Positions 1 through 9,175 of a stretch of DNA of 64,000 bases are shown here, one piece after another (the stretch's first letter is position 1; each line of letters starts with the position of its first letter). Made by a program: the position numbers and the translations under genes. Below the pieces are notes generated by a model that saw nothing but the letters and a program-made list of their open reading frames with translations, had not been told where the DNA came from and did not search any database. The DNA comes from Rebecca billardiae RCC1528 (Eukaryota; Haptophyta). The DNA lies in NCBI GenBank assembly GCA_965240325.2, contig OZ251249.1, forward strand, positions 124,001 to 188,000, given 5' to 3'.

Positions 1-326
1 CACAGCGCGAAGCTGCACCGCCCGCCGGCGGAGGCTGTGCCCACCCTCGTCGCGCGGTACAGCAAGATCCTGTGGTCCGTCCAACCCCAGTGACCCGTCC
101 CCCACATCCGCGAGCAGCAGCACGCGGCGATCTTCGGGAGGCTGCTCACGCGCGTCGCAGCGCACTACCGAGCCGTGGACGCGACCAAGCGGACCGATAT
201 CCAGGTCGAGGCCAGCGCGCTCGACGTCACTGCCATCGGCCTCGTTGCTGAGGACCGCCAGTGTGTTGGCTGCGCGAGCTCGAGCTCCTATCTCATGTGC
301 CGCTTGCCGCTCTGCGGCGCCGGCTG
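1..326 (+). pseudogene. Histone H3-like relic, truncated by the window edge
   Basis: In frame 1 the translation has an H3-like order of landmarks. A K-x-H-R is followed by a V and then Y-x-K, as in the H3 alpha-N region. Next come F-x-R-L-L (compare FQRLVREIA), T-D-I-Q-x-x-x-S-A-L, and an E-D-x-x-C-x-x-C-A that resembles EDTNLCAIHA. A QLARATQR-like string follows in another frame near 380. The frame is broken by TGA at 91-93 and TGA at 324-326, and overall identity to H3 is low. I read it as a decayed H3-like copy. Chance resemblance in GC-rich sequence remains possible. Confidence 0.25.
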
Positions 327-1345
327 AGACTTCTTCGCGATCGCGTCTCTCACGGCGATCAAGCAAGGGCACGTGCTCGGCAGCTGGCGAGAGCAACACA
401 GCGTCCGCGAGGTCAGCTGGGTTCTAGCTGCCAACGGCTTGCGCCCGCGCAACACCTGACCGCAACGAGCGTCTGCCGGCACGCCGGTGTGGACGCTCGA
501 CTTCCAGCACCATTTCAGATGCCATCAAGTCTAGGGAGCAGGCCGTGTGTAGCGAGTGCTAGAATAAGGCAGACCGCTAGCTGCACTGCGCCCAGCCGCG
601 AGCGCAGTGGTGCCCGTACGCGGCGCTGCGGCACGCACGCGGTGTGCGCGAGCGCTGCGCGGGCCACCAGCGTGGCCCCGCTGCCCGGGCCGTCCACTCG
701 GCCGCGTGGCGCGCCGCACCCGGCCGTCGCATGGACCCGGCGAGTGCCAGAGCCGGCGAGCAGTCGTCTACGCTACATCACGGGCCAAGCAGTGGGTAGT
801 CGCGAGCACGATGGACCAAGACGATCTTGCGATGTGGGCGCAGCGACGGCAACCTCACTTGGCACGCATCGGCGGCCTGAGCCGCCGGAGTGAACAAAGT
901 CACAGACAAGGGGATGCGTGCGCGGATGCGTGCGTTGGGCTCGGTGCATTCGCGCGTACATTCTGACACCCACGCCAGCTTCCTCTTCTCCTCCGGCGCA
1001 CACTGCTTGGGCAGCGCGGGCGCCGTGTGGCGCGAGCACCACGAGCTCACAGTCTGGCTGACTCGCGCGGCGTCGTGCCGTCTGCACGCACATGTGGCGC
1101 ACACTACCTCGGGCGGTTCGAGCAATCCATGCGCGCACGCGAATACGCCATGGACGCCGCGTCTCTCCCCCGCCCGTTCGGCCCCCGCGCGGCCCTGACT
1201 CGACTCGCACCCGTCCGCCGAGACCCAGCCCACTGCCCGCCGACTACCGAGGCTTTGGCAGCGGCTCTCGCGCCGGGGCGCCCTTTGCCGGGACGCTCCT
1301 TGTGGAACGCGAAGGTCGAGGGGTAGGTGAATAGGGCGGGCGGAG
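327..1345. other. No gene recognised
   Basis: Several overlapping open frames occur on both strands here, as expected from the very high GC content. None shows a domain, a convincing start context or splice signals. I see no repeat family or RNA gene in this stretch. Confidence 0.4.
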
Positions 1346-2108
1346 GTGATTCGAGGAATTGAAGGAACGACTTCATCAAGTGCCACTAATGATTTGCACC
1401 CGCGCGAAATACGTACTCACATTACTCCGACGGTACCGGTGCAACAGGCCAGGCCGGCGCTCGGGGAGTCCAACTACCGCCTGGTCCTGCCCCCCGGCGC
1501 CGCGGCAGCCGGCAAGCGCGCGGCGACCGAGCCGTCCACGCCGGCGGAGGAGGATGGGCCCTCCTCCGCTGGCGGGAGCGACGCCAAGCCGGCCAAGCAG
1601 GCTCGCACCGCGTCCCTCGGCGACCCCCCCCGTGACCTGGCTGCCGCCGCGCCGCAGTCGCTGGCGTAGAGCCGCGCGCGGCGCTGGCGCGCCAGACGCG
1701 CCCGGTTGGGCAGCGCAGGCACCCTCAGCGGCCAGGACGACGACTTCCTCAACGGCAAGGGCGACGACTTCCTCTGCGGCCAGGGCGACGACTTCCTCAA
1801 CGGCAAGGACGACGACTTCCTCAACGGCAAGGGCGACTACTCCCTCAACTCGGCAAGGCCACTAGGCCGCGCACACCGGCCCGGGCGACCACATCCACTA
1901 CCTGCACTACGGCATCAACTTGAACAGCCTCGGACGACGACGACACGGGCAACTACATGATGACCAAGGCCGACGACGACTGCAAAACAGCGGCATCCCC
2001 GGGCGCCTACTACCTCAGTGACCGTGTGATCAGCATCGGTTACGACGACTCCCTCACCCGCGGCCAACGCGCTCCGACATCCTCCATTAACTCCATTCAG
2101 TACTTCGA
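1346..2108 (+). other. Degenerate sequence resembling the LINE 3' tail
   Basis: The stretch holds a 107-residue open frame (1346-1669) rich in Ala, Pro and Lys, then a 24-bp minisatellite and Asp-rich triplets. A GAGTCCAACTAC string at 1468-1479 matches the core of the minisatellite behind the LINE at 53.2-53.7 kb. The stretch ends in the 54-nt sequence shared with that LINE tail. I infer a 5'-truncated, diverged relative of the LINE 3' region. No function can be given to the open frame. Confidence 0.3.
1737..1852 (+). repeat. 24-bp minisatellite
   Basis: About five units of GACGACTTCCTCAACGGCAA plus GGGC stand in tandem. The unit length is a multiple of three and reads D-D-F-L-N-G-K-G in one frame. 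The last units carry substitutions and a 3-nt loss. Confidence 0.8.
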
Positions 2109-2162
2109 CAGACGAATCAGGAGAGCTGCGCCCTCGTGCCTGTGTCTTTAAATCATAGAATT
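2109..2162 (+). repeat. 54-nt sequence shared with the LINE 3' end
   Basis: This 54-nt stretch, running from CAGACGAATCAGG to ATCATAGAATT, is identical to 53948-54001, immediately downstream of the LINE. The identity starts and stops abruptly. This is what is expected if both are 3' termini of the same non-LTR retrotransposon family. Confidence 0.75.
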
Positions 2163-2293
2163 GGTACCGCGAGTAGCTTTGTGAAATAGAGATCGGGACG
2201 GAAACCGCCGATTCGAACTTCTCCAAAATGTCCGCCCCTCCCACCCGGGAATCGTCGTGGTGGCGAGCCGGATTCTTGGCGTCGCTCATAGAC

Positions 2294-3143
<850 letters not shown>

Positions 3144-3147
<4 letters not shown>

Positions 3148-3296
3148 CCTCCTGCATGAAGAGCGAAGCAATGTCTCCAAGTAGCATCGCCTATAGATAT
3201 GCCGATGATGTATAATCGAGGTTGGGATTTGTTCCGGGCTGAACGGGGAGAGCGACTGAGCCGCCGGTGCCACAGCGATTGCATGTGGTGGCAAGG
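3144..3296 (-). repeat. Split direct repeat B2
   Basis: It runs from GTGTCCTCCTGCATG to GGTGGCAAGG and matches 3968-4118, apart from a 2-nt indel and very few substitutions. It is the outer 3' copy of the element. Confidence 0.8.
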
Positions 3297-3731
3297 GGCC
3301 CTGGCTCAGGCGAGCGCAGCACAGACTGCAGGTCCCTGACAAGCTCAGACAACTGAGATACGGAGGCTGCAGGGGCGGATGGTGGGTTTCGCGCAAAGAA
3401 GCACGACGGGAGGCGATGGATCCTCTTTGTGCTTTGCTGCGCGGATGAGCAGGGGGCCTGAGGATGCCCAAGTGGCTCTGCTCGATAGCAGGTCGTAGTT
3501 ACTAGAAGCGGCCACAACGATAATGAGCTTGGGGCTGGCCGCTTGCTTGACGAATGAGAAGCTGCCTGGATGCTGATGGAGAAGCTCCCAAGAGATCGAT
3601 CTCAGCACATGCTATCTCGAGAGCCGCCAAATAAATAGACACGAGCGAGCCGTTTAGAAGAGTTGGACATGAGGCCATAAAGGAGGTGCTGCCATGAGTG
3701 GTGATGAAGAACGTACATCATGATGATAGTA
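3297..3731. other. Stretch between A2 and B2 of the retroelement
   Basis: Canonical split repeats place A2 and B2 side by side. Here 435 nt of unrelated, moderately AT-containing sequence separate them. I see no coding domain. It may be a secondary insertion or a lineage-specific extension of the repeat. Confidence 0.4.
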
Positions 3732-3967
3732 AAGATCTTGTCAAACATACTCCCTGGTGTTGTCTGTTGAAGGGTCGGTCGAGATGGTGGAGCAGCAATT
3801 TCTCGGAAACGTGAGCAGCCGGCACCATTGGGTACCAGCAGTCACCACCTGCAGGATCACGCACTCGTGGCAGATGATGGATTAAGCCCTTGGTCGCAAG
3901 CGGCACGCCTGCATCGCCTCCTTCTAGCCTCCGGACACACTCGGTTATAGCTGCGCTATAACGCCAC
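3732..3967 (-). repeat. Split direct repeat A2
   Basis: This is a 236-bp direct repeat of 8563-8798, with no difference seen by eye. It contains the dyad GTTATAG-CTGCG-CTATAAC at 3944-3962, at the end that abuts B1. Confidence 0.85.
3944..3962. other. Dyad core site at the A2/B1 junction
   Basis: GTTATAG and CTATAAC arms are separated by CTGCG. The size, symmetry and position at a repeat boundary fit a tyrosine-recombinase crossover site. Use by the recombinase encoded at 4719-8579 is inference. Confidence 0.55.
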
Positions 3968-4118
3968 GTGTCCTCCTGCATGAAGAGCGAAGCTGTCTCC
4001 AAGTAGCATCGCCTATAGATATGCTGATGATGTATAATCGAGGTTGGGATTTGTTCCGGGCTGAACGGGGAGAGCGACTGAGCCGCCGGTGCCACAGCGA
4101 TTGCATGTGGTGGCAAGG
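3968..4118 (-). repeat. Split direct repeat B1
   Basis: A near-identical copy of 3144-3296. It begins at the exact base where A2 ends, as expected for the B1-A2 junction of a PAT-like element. Confidence 0.8.
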
Positions 4119-4261
4119 TCCCGTTAATGAGCAGGAGTGATCCCGTAGATGGCATTGGTGCAGAAGAAGACGATGCGGCTGCGAGTACATGAGCGTGACG
4201 CGAAAGAGGCGGCACACGACGCTGAGCAGCAAATGCATGGCTCGAATGCAATGCCGCTTTT

Positions 4262-4281
4262 GGGGGGGGGGGGGGGGGGGG
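4262..4281 (+). repeat. Poly-G tract
   Basis: Twenty consecutive G residues lie in the element's 3' region. The exact length is unreliable because homopolymers are prone to sequencing error. Confidence 0.9.
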
Positions 4282-4320
4282 ATGAGCGAGTTTGGGGCAG
4301 GGGGCGGGTGGGAGGGGACC

Positions 4321-4695
4321 TACAAGGGTCCGGCCCGCAAGGGCTGTGCCTACAAAGGCTGTGCCTACAAAGGCTGTGCCTACAAAGGCTGTGCCTACAA
4401 AGGCTGTGCCTACAAAGGTCACTGGTGTGCCTACAAAGGCTGTGCCTACAAAGGTCACGGGTGTGCCGACAAAGGCTGTGCCTACAAAGGTCACTGGTGT
4501 GCCTACAAAGGCTGTGCCTACAAAGGTCACGGGTGTGCCTACAAAGGCTGTGCCTACAAAGGTCACTGGTGTGCCTACAAAGGCTGTGCCTACAAAGGTC
4601 ACTGGTGTGCCTACAAAGGCTGTGCCTACAAAGGTCACGGGTGTGCCTACAAAGGCTGTGCCTACAAAGGTCACGGGTGTGCCTACAAAGGTCAC
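4321..4695. repeat. 15/36-bp minisatellite next to the recombinase stop codon
   Basis: A 15-bp unit (TACAAAGGCTGTGCC) stands in tandem, then alternates with a 21-bp variant (TACAAAGGTCACTGGTGTGCC, with T or G at one site) to give a 36-bp higher-order unit. The array ends 24 bp before the recombinase stop codon at 4719. It reads as A-Y-K-G-C on one strand and V-G-T-A-F on the other, but nothing suggests that it is translated. Confidence 0.9.
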
Positions 4696-4718
4696 AAGCT
4701 GCCGGCTAACGACAGGGC

Positions 4719-7700
4719 CTACTGCGAGCCGAGGAGTGTGCTCACGCCGCCGGCGATATCGTCGTTGTCGATGGGCGGGAGGTCCGCTGCAAAGCGACTG
4801 TGCACCGGCGAGGAAGCCATCCGCAGCACTTGCTGCGCGTACATCTCGGCGGTCAGACGCGCGTAGATGCGGGGGCACTCGTCTGAACGCCACCGGCAGA
4901 TGCGCTGGATGAGGTCCCTGGAGGCGCCTCCCGAGAGAAGAGCGCAGGCGGCGCCGATGCGGAAGCTGTGCGCCGAGTACTTTCGTGCGTCAGCTGGCTG
5001 CATGATGGCGCAGAGCAGCCCGTCGACCACGCTGTCGACGAGCTGGTGCCGCAGCGGCGCGCGCGAGCCGGGCGCCGAGCAGAAGAGCGGCGTGGACGCT
5101 TGCGCGCCCTGCGCGACCGGGTCCGCTAGCACGTGCACGGCGAGAGCGCCACCGGGATCGAGCGCATCGCCGGGGAGCACGGGCAGGTAGATCGGATCGG
5201 CGCCATAGACGTCGCCAAAGGCGTCGCTTTTGGAGCACGGCGGGCGAAGCACTGCAAAATCCCCGCGCGCGCGCGCGCGCAGCTGCTGCGCGGAAGGCAT
5301 CGCGACGAGGACGCCGCCCAGCCGCCAAGTGAGCGACGCCCGCGATAGGCAGCCGGCGTGAAACGAGTCGTTGTCCGCAGTCGCGACCTCCGCCTTGCGC
5401 AGCGCGCCGAAGTAGAGCGTGACGAGCAACGCCCGCATGCCGATCCAGAATGGATCACGCCAGTCGACAATGCGCCCCGCCACGCGCGCGCCGCCGGCGC
5501 GCGCAAAGATGTCGCGGAGGTGCTGGGCCCCCAGCGGCTCCTTGCGCTGCGGGAGGAGCGCCTCAGAGCCGTGGCGACGCACGAACTCGCGCAGCATCCC
5601 CGCGAGCACGCGCTTGATGAGCGGCGCGCGCACGAGCTCGACGTTGGCTGTGTTGCGGTGGACACGGCGCACCGTCTGCACGACAGAGAAGGCGCTCTGC
5701 GGGCGCGCGCCCGGGTCGGAGTGGCGGCGCGGCCGCATGCGCTCGTACGTGTGGATGAGGAACGAGGCGAGGAGGAAACTCTCGCGCTGGAAGCCTACCG
5801 AGTCCGCGCCCGAGTTAGCAGCCGCATCGGTGCGCAGCGGCGGCGTGCCCATCAGCGCGCAGTACGCCAACCAGCGCCGCCAGTCCGTCGCGTCCTTGGC
5901 CTGCGTGTTGACTGGCGCCGCCGCCGCCGCGGCGCGCGCGAGCGAGGCGTGGAGGCGCGCCGCCGCCAGCGGTTCGGCCGGGTGGAGCGCGAGCGGCGAG
6001 GTGCCTCCGAACGGCGGCGGCGGCAGCGCCGGCAAACCGTCGGGCGAGGGCGCAGCCGGGTCGGAGGAGGGCCGCGCGGGCAGGGGCCGCAAGTCGAAGC
6101 GCGCGCTAGCAGCATACGCGCATACGACCGCCGGCGGTTGACCCGAGGGCGCGGCGCCGCCGGGGGGCCGCTGCTGCTGGCTAAGCGAGAGATGCGCACC
6201 GCGTCGCCAGAGCGCACCTGCCCGCAGAGCCGGCGCCTGCGCCGGCGCGAGGGCCAGATCCGGCCGCGAGCGCGACTGCCGAGAGAGCGCGTCGGGCGGC
6301 GGCCGCCGCCATCCTGCGTTGCGCGACTCGCGGGCTGCCGATGCCGCTGCGTCCTCGCCGCTGCGAGGGGCGCCCGCCGCGGGCGGCGCGCCACCGACTG
6401 GCTGGCGCCGCCACACCGGCCCCGGGTTGCGGGCCTCGCCCACGCGCTCACCGCGCAGCGGCATGGGCGGGTCGGCAGCGAGGACGAGCGGACGCGAGAG
6501 CAGCGCGACGAGCTCGTCAAGCAGCGCCTGCACGCGCACGATGGGCACCGCGAGCCACGTCGGGCGTAGGCCGAGCTGGGCGCACAGGCGCTCGAGGACG
6601 CCAAACTCGCCGCGGCTGGCTGCGTCCGCCAACGGGTTCATCTCAGAGAGGAGGAACTCCGAGTCGGTCAGGTCGGCGATCGCTCGCCATTCCGGGGTGT
6701 CGAGCAACGCGAGGTGCGCGTGCTGCAGCAGCGGGGAGTGCGCGGACAGGTTGTGGAGGATGTGGTCGGTGACAGAGCTGTCGGTGCGCAGCCGGATGAC
6801 GGCGCCTGCAATGCGCGGCGCGAAGATCAGCACGTTGGCGAACAGCGCGACGAACTCGAGCGCGACCACCGGCAGAGCGAGGTCCGACGCGCGCAAGGGC
6901 AGGCTCCAGCAGAGCCCGTGGGCGTAGCCCCCCAGCGACGGCACGCGCGCGCCATCCTTGGCGGCGTCCGAGAAGAGCACGAACGCAGGCGGCGCCGCGG
7001 CCGGCAGGTGCCGGCGGGTCGCGGGGCCCGGCAGCGCGTTGGAGAAGAGCACGCCCGCGGTGGAGCGCAGGAGCTTGGCCCAGCGCGCGCACGCGGCGCG
7101 GAGCGCGGCGGTGATGGGCACCGGCCGCGCGGGGTGGCGGCCGAGCTCGCTGAAGTGCGTGTACAGGCCGTAGAAGAACGTGCGGTTTGCCGGCGTGAGC
7201 GGGCGGAAGTGCTCGAGCAGACCGACGAGCGCGCGAAAGGTAGAGAAGGGCACCGGCCTGCTCGCCAGCAAGTCGTCCAGGATGACGAGAGCGCGCAGGA
7301 TCTTGGCCGGCGGCACCGCGAGGACGCCAGCGCAGACGACAAAGTCACAGCCGAGCCATAGCGCTGACTGGCCGATCTGGCGCTTCTCGGGGATGGCCAT
7401 GAGCAGGCCGAGGCTGGTGGTGACGCGGTGCCAGACGGAGAGAAAGCGCACCGTTCTGTCCACGCCGACGATGGAGAAGTTGGTGTCGTCCGTGAAGCAG
7501 TCGCCGCTGAAGAGGCGCAGCTGGGGGCGCCGCGTGGTCACCGCGAGCGCACGGCGCTGCTCGATCCAGCTGCGCACAGCAGGGGGCGTCATCGGGTCAG
7601 CGAGCATCGCCTCGAAGCGCGGCAGCTCCTCGGCGTCGAAGCACCGCGAGGCGATCTGCACGACGGTCGTGCTCAGGCGCTGCGCGATGTTACTGCTGGG

Positions 7701-8579
7701 CGAGAGCCCAAAGCCGAGGCGCGCCTCAGAGACGACGACGTGGCCGGCGGCGGCAACGCCCTCGCCGTCCGGCCGCAGCCAGAGGAGGCAGACGTTTGGC
7801 AGCTCGGCCGTTGCGACGCCGAGGTGGTTGAAGAAGTCGGCCACGTCGTCTGTGAGCGTGAGTATCGGCTCGCCAAACACGGCGGCGGCGTCGAGCAGGA
7901 TCGCGTTGTCGTGCATCTTGCCGCCGACCGTGGGCTTGGCCTCGCGCGGCCACTTGCGCGGCGGCGCGCGCGGCAGGGTTGGCGCAAGACCCGCGGCGAT
8001 CATCCGCTCGGCCGCGGCGGACGGGGCCGCTGCTGGGCGGGGCACGTCGTGCCAGCCCGCGGCCGCGTCAGCGACCTCGTCGTGGAGACCGACAGCGACG
8101 TTGAGCGGGATGACTGGCACGCCAGCTGTGTCGACGAGCGCGCGGCGGGGCGCGCCACCATCGGTCGTGCGGCGGTGCCGGTCCGGCTCGAGCTTGCGCG
8201 GCGTGGACCCCTGCGGGCTGAGCCGGCACGGGAGGAACGGGAAGTCGTCCCAGAAGCTGTACCAGCCGCGCGCCGCGAGGCGGAGGAGCTCTTTGTGCAC
8301 GGAGGAGGCGGCCGCGCCGAGGGTGGTGAGGTGCGGCAGCAGCACGAGCTGGAGAGCCACATCGGCCTTGAACCGCACACCGTGGCGCACAAAGGAGAGC
8401 AGCTCGCGGTCGGGGAAGTCGGGACCGACGGCAGCTTCGAGGGCGTCCGGCATGAGCGTGCGCGACGCGAGCGGCGCCGAGAAGTCGAGCGGCAAGTACA
8501 CGCCGTCCACCTTGCTCCGAAGGTCCCAGACGATGCCGCGGGCCTCCGGGTGGAAGAGGTCCAAGATCTTGTCAAACAT
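4719..8579 (-). CDS. Reverse transcriptase / RNase H / tyrosine recombinase polyprotein
   Basis: A 1286-residue ORF that copies the element RNA and inserts the product. The RT is of DIRS type. Motif A-like DDVADFF has its aspartates at 244-245. An FGLSPSSNIAQRL block matches the usual FGL-S-P-x-x-x-x-x-R-L. Motif C is FTDD, with aspartates 364-365 in place of Y-x-D-D. RNase H acidic residues include D538, then an E in ALEFVAL, a D in RTDSS and a D in ADAASRGE. A Pro/Ala-rich linker holds G-E-A-R-N-P-G-P, ending at 721 and resembling a 2A site. The C-terminal tyrosine recombinase shows ALRKAE (R1061), H-S-F-R (H1204, R1207) and the likely nucleophile Y1239. The start codon lies inside repeat A1. 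No Gag-like ORF was found. The frame is intact, so the element may be functional. Confidence 0.88.
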   Translation of the reverse strand: MFDKILDLFHPEARGIVWDLRSKVDGVYLPLDFSAPLASRTLMPDALEAAVGPDFPDRELLSFVRHGVRFKADVALQLVLLPHLTTLGAAASSVHKELLRLAARGWYSFWDDFPFLPCRLSPQGSTPRKLEPDRHRRTTDGGAPRRALVDTAGVPVIPLNVAVGLHDEVADAAAGWHDVPRPAAAPSAAAERMIAAGLAPTLPRAPPRKWPREAKPTVGGKMHDNAILLDAAAVFGEPILTLTDDVADFFNHLGVATAELPNVCLLWLRPDGEGVAAAGHVVVSEARLGFGLSPSSNIAQRLSTTVVQIASRCFDAEELPRFEAMLADPMTPPAVRSWIEQRRALAVTTRRPQLRLFSGDCFTDDTNFSIVGVDRTVRFLSVWHRVTTSLGLLMAIPEKRQIGQSALWLGCDFVVCAGVLAVPPAKILRALVILDDLLASRPVPFSTFRALVGLLEHFRPLTPANRTFFYGLYTHFSELGRHPARPVPITAALRAACARWAKLLRSTAGVLFSNALPGPATRRHLPAAAPPAFVLFSDAAKDGARVPSLGGYAHGLCWSLPLRASDLALPVVALEFVALFANVLIFAPRIAGAVIRLRTDSSVTDHILHNLSAHSPLLQHAHLALLDTPEWRAIADLTDSEFLLSEMNPLADAASRGEFGVLERLCAQLGLRPTWLAVPIVRVQALLDELVALLSRPLVLAADPPMPLRGERVGEARNPGPVWRRQPVGGAPPAAGAPRSGEDAAASAARESRNAGWRRPPPDALSRQSRSRPDLALAPAQAPALRAGALWRRGAHLSLSQQQRPPGGAAPSGQPPAVVCAYAASARFDLRPLPARPSSDPAAPSPDGLPALPPPPFGGTSPLALHPAEPLAAARLHASLARAAAAAAPVNTQAKDATDWRRWLAYCALMGTPPLRTDAAANSGADSVGFQRESFLLASFLIHTYERMRPRRHSDPGARPQSAFSVVQTVRRVHRNTANVELVRAPLIKRVLAGMLREFVRRHGSEALLPQRKEPLGAQHLRDIFARAGGARVAGRIVDWRDPFWIGMRALLVTLYFGALRKAEVATADNDSFHAGCLSRASLTWRLGGVLVAMPSAQQLRARARGDFAVLRPPCSKSDAFGDVYGADPIYLPVLPGDALDPGGALAVHVLADPVAQGAQASTPLFCSAPGSRAPLRHQLVDSVVDGLLCAIMQPADARKYSAHSFRIGAACALLSGGASRDLIQRICRWRSDECPRIYARLTAEMYAQQVLRMASSPVHSRFAADLPPIDNDDIAGGVSTLLGSQ

Positions 8580-8798
8580 ACTCCCTGGTGTTGTCTGTTG
8601 AAGGGTCGGTCGAGATGGTGGAGCAGCAATTTCTCGGAAACGTGAGCAGCCGGCACCATTGGGTACCAGCAGTCACCACCTGCAGGATCACGCACTCGTG
8701 GCAGATGATGGATTAAGCCCTTGGTCGCAAGCGGCACGCCTGCATCGCCTCCTTCTAGCCTCCGGACACACTCGGTTATAGCTGCGCTATAACGCCAC
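8563..8798 (-). repeat. Split direct repeat A1
   Basis: The 5' copy of the 236-bp A repeat. It contains the ORF start codon (8577-8579) and presumably the element promoter. Its outer end carries the dyad at 8775-8793. Confidence 0.85.
8775..8793. other. Dyad core site at the outer end of A1
   Basis: Same arms and CTGCG spacer as 3944-3962. A short (AT)n run follows outside the element. Confidence 0.55.
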
Positions 8799-9175
8799 AT
8801 ATATATATATACAGCTTGCTGACTCTGACGCCTGCCCGTTGCATACCTGACGTCGTTAATACGATATACTTTATAATTTATCTATTATAATGAATATATC
8901 AGATGTGTGTGTGTGTGTGTGCGTGTGTGTGTGTCGTGTGTATCATACACTGTAGTATCAATAGTCGTGTCACCGGGTCACTGCCGGTAGGCTGATGGAC
9001 CCCCTAGGCGGCCTAGCCTCAGCCCGCGGCCGCTCGGCCCGCTTGCAGCGCGGCCGGCGGGCCGTCGGGTTCGGCAGCAGCGGGCAGCGCGGCTCGGTGC
9101 CCTGCGCCAGCACTCGCACGCACGGCGCACTCAGGCATGCTTGCGCGACCAGCGCACCCACCACTGGCCACGCGC
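8799..9175. other. Intergenic, microsatellites and a dispersed short repeat
   Basis: Contains a short AT run, then about 45 bp (8816-8861, TGACGCCTGCCCGTTGCATA and flanks) that recur at 26818-26869, and a (TG)n run at 8901-8940. GC-rich sequence at 8990-9175 is the 3' flank shared by the F-box/RCC1 genes. Confidence 0.6.

Larger units (their letters stand above)
3144..8798 (-). mobile_element. DIRS/PAT-like tyrosine-recombinase retroelement
   Basis: Read on the minus strand, the element has a 236-bp repeat (A1, 8798-8563) and one long ORF for reverse transcriptase, RNase H and tyrosine recombinase. A minisatellite follows, then repeat B1 (4118-3968) directly abutting A2 (3967-3732), and finally B2 (3296-3144). 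The order A1-ORF-B1-A2-B2 is the split-direct-repeat layout known for PAT and Ngaro-type DIRS-order elements, which recombine through a circular intermediate instead of using an integrase. One departure is a 435-nt stretch between A2 and B2, where the two normally touch. A1 and A2 are identical by eye, which suggests recent activity or homogenisation. Confidence 0.75.

Noticed and set aside
4719-5400. Phage or bacterial integrase
   Set aside because: The recombinase domain is the C-terminal part of one continuous ORF with DIRS-type RT and RNase H, bounded by split direct repeats.
7180-8601. Plus-strand frame opposite the retroelement polyprotein
   Set aside because: Arg/Ser-rich antisense translation with no domain; the minus-strand RT/RH/YR reading is unambiguous.
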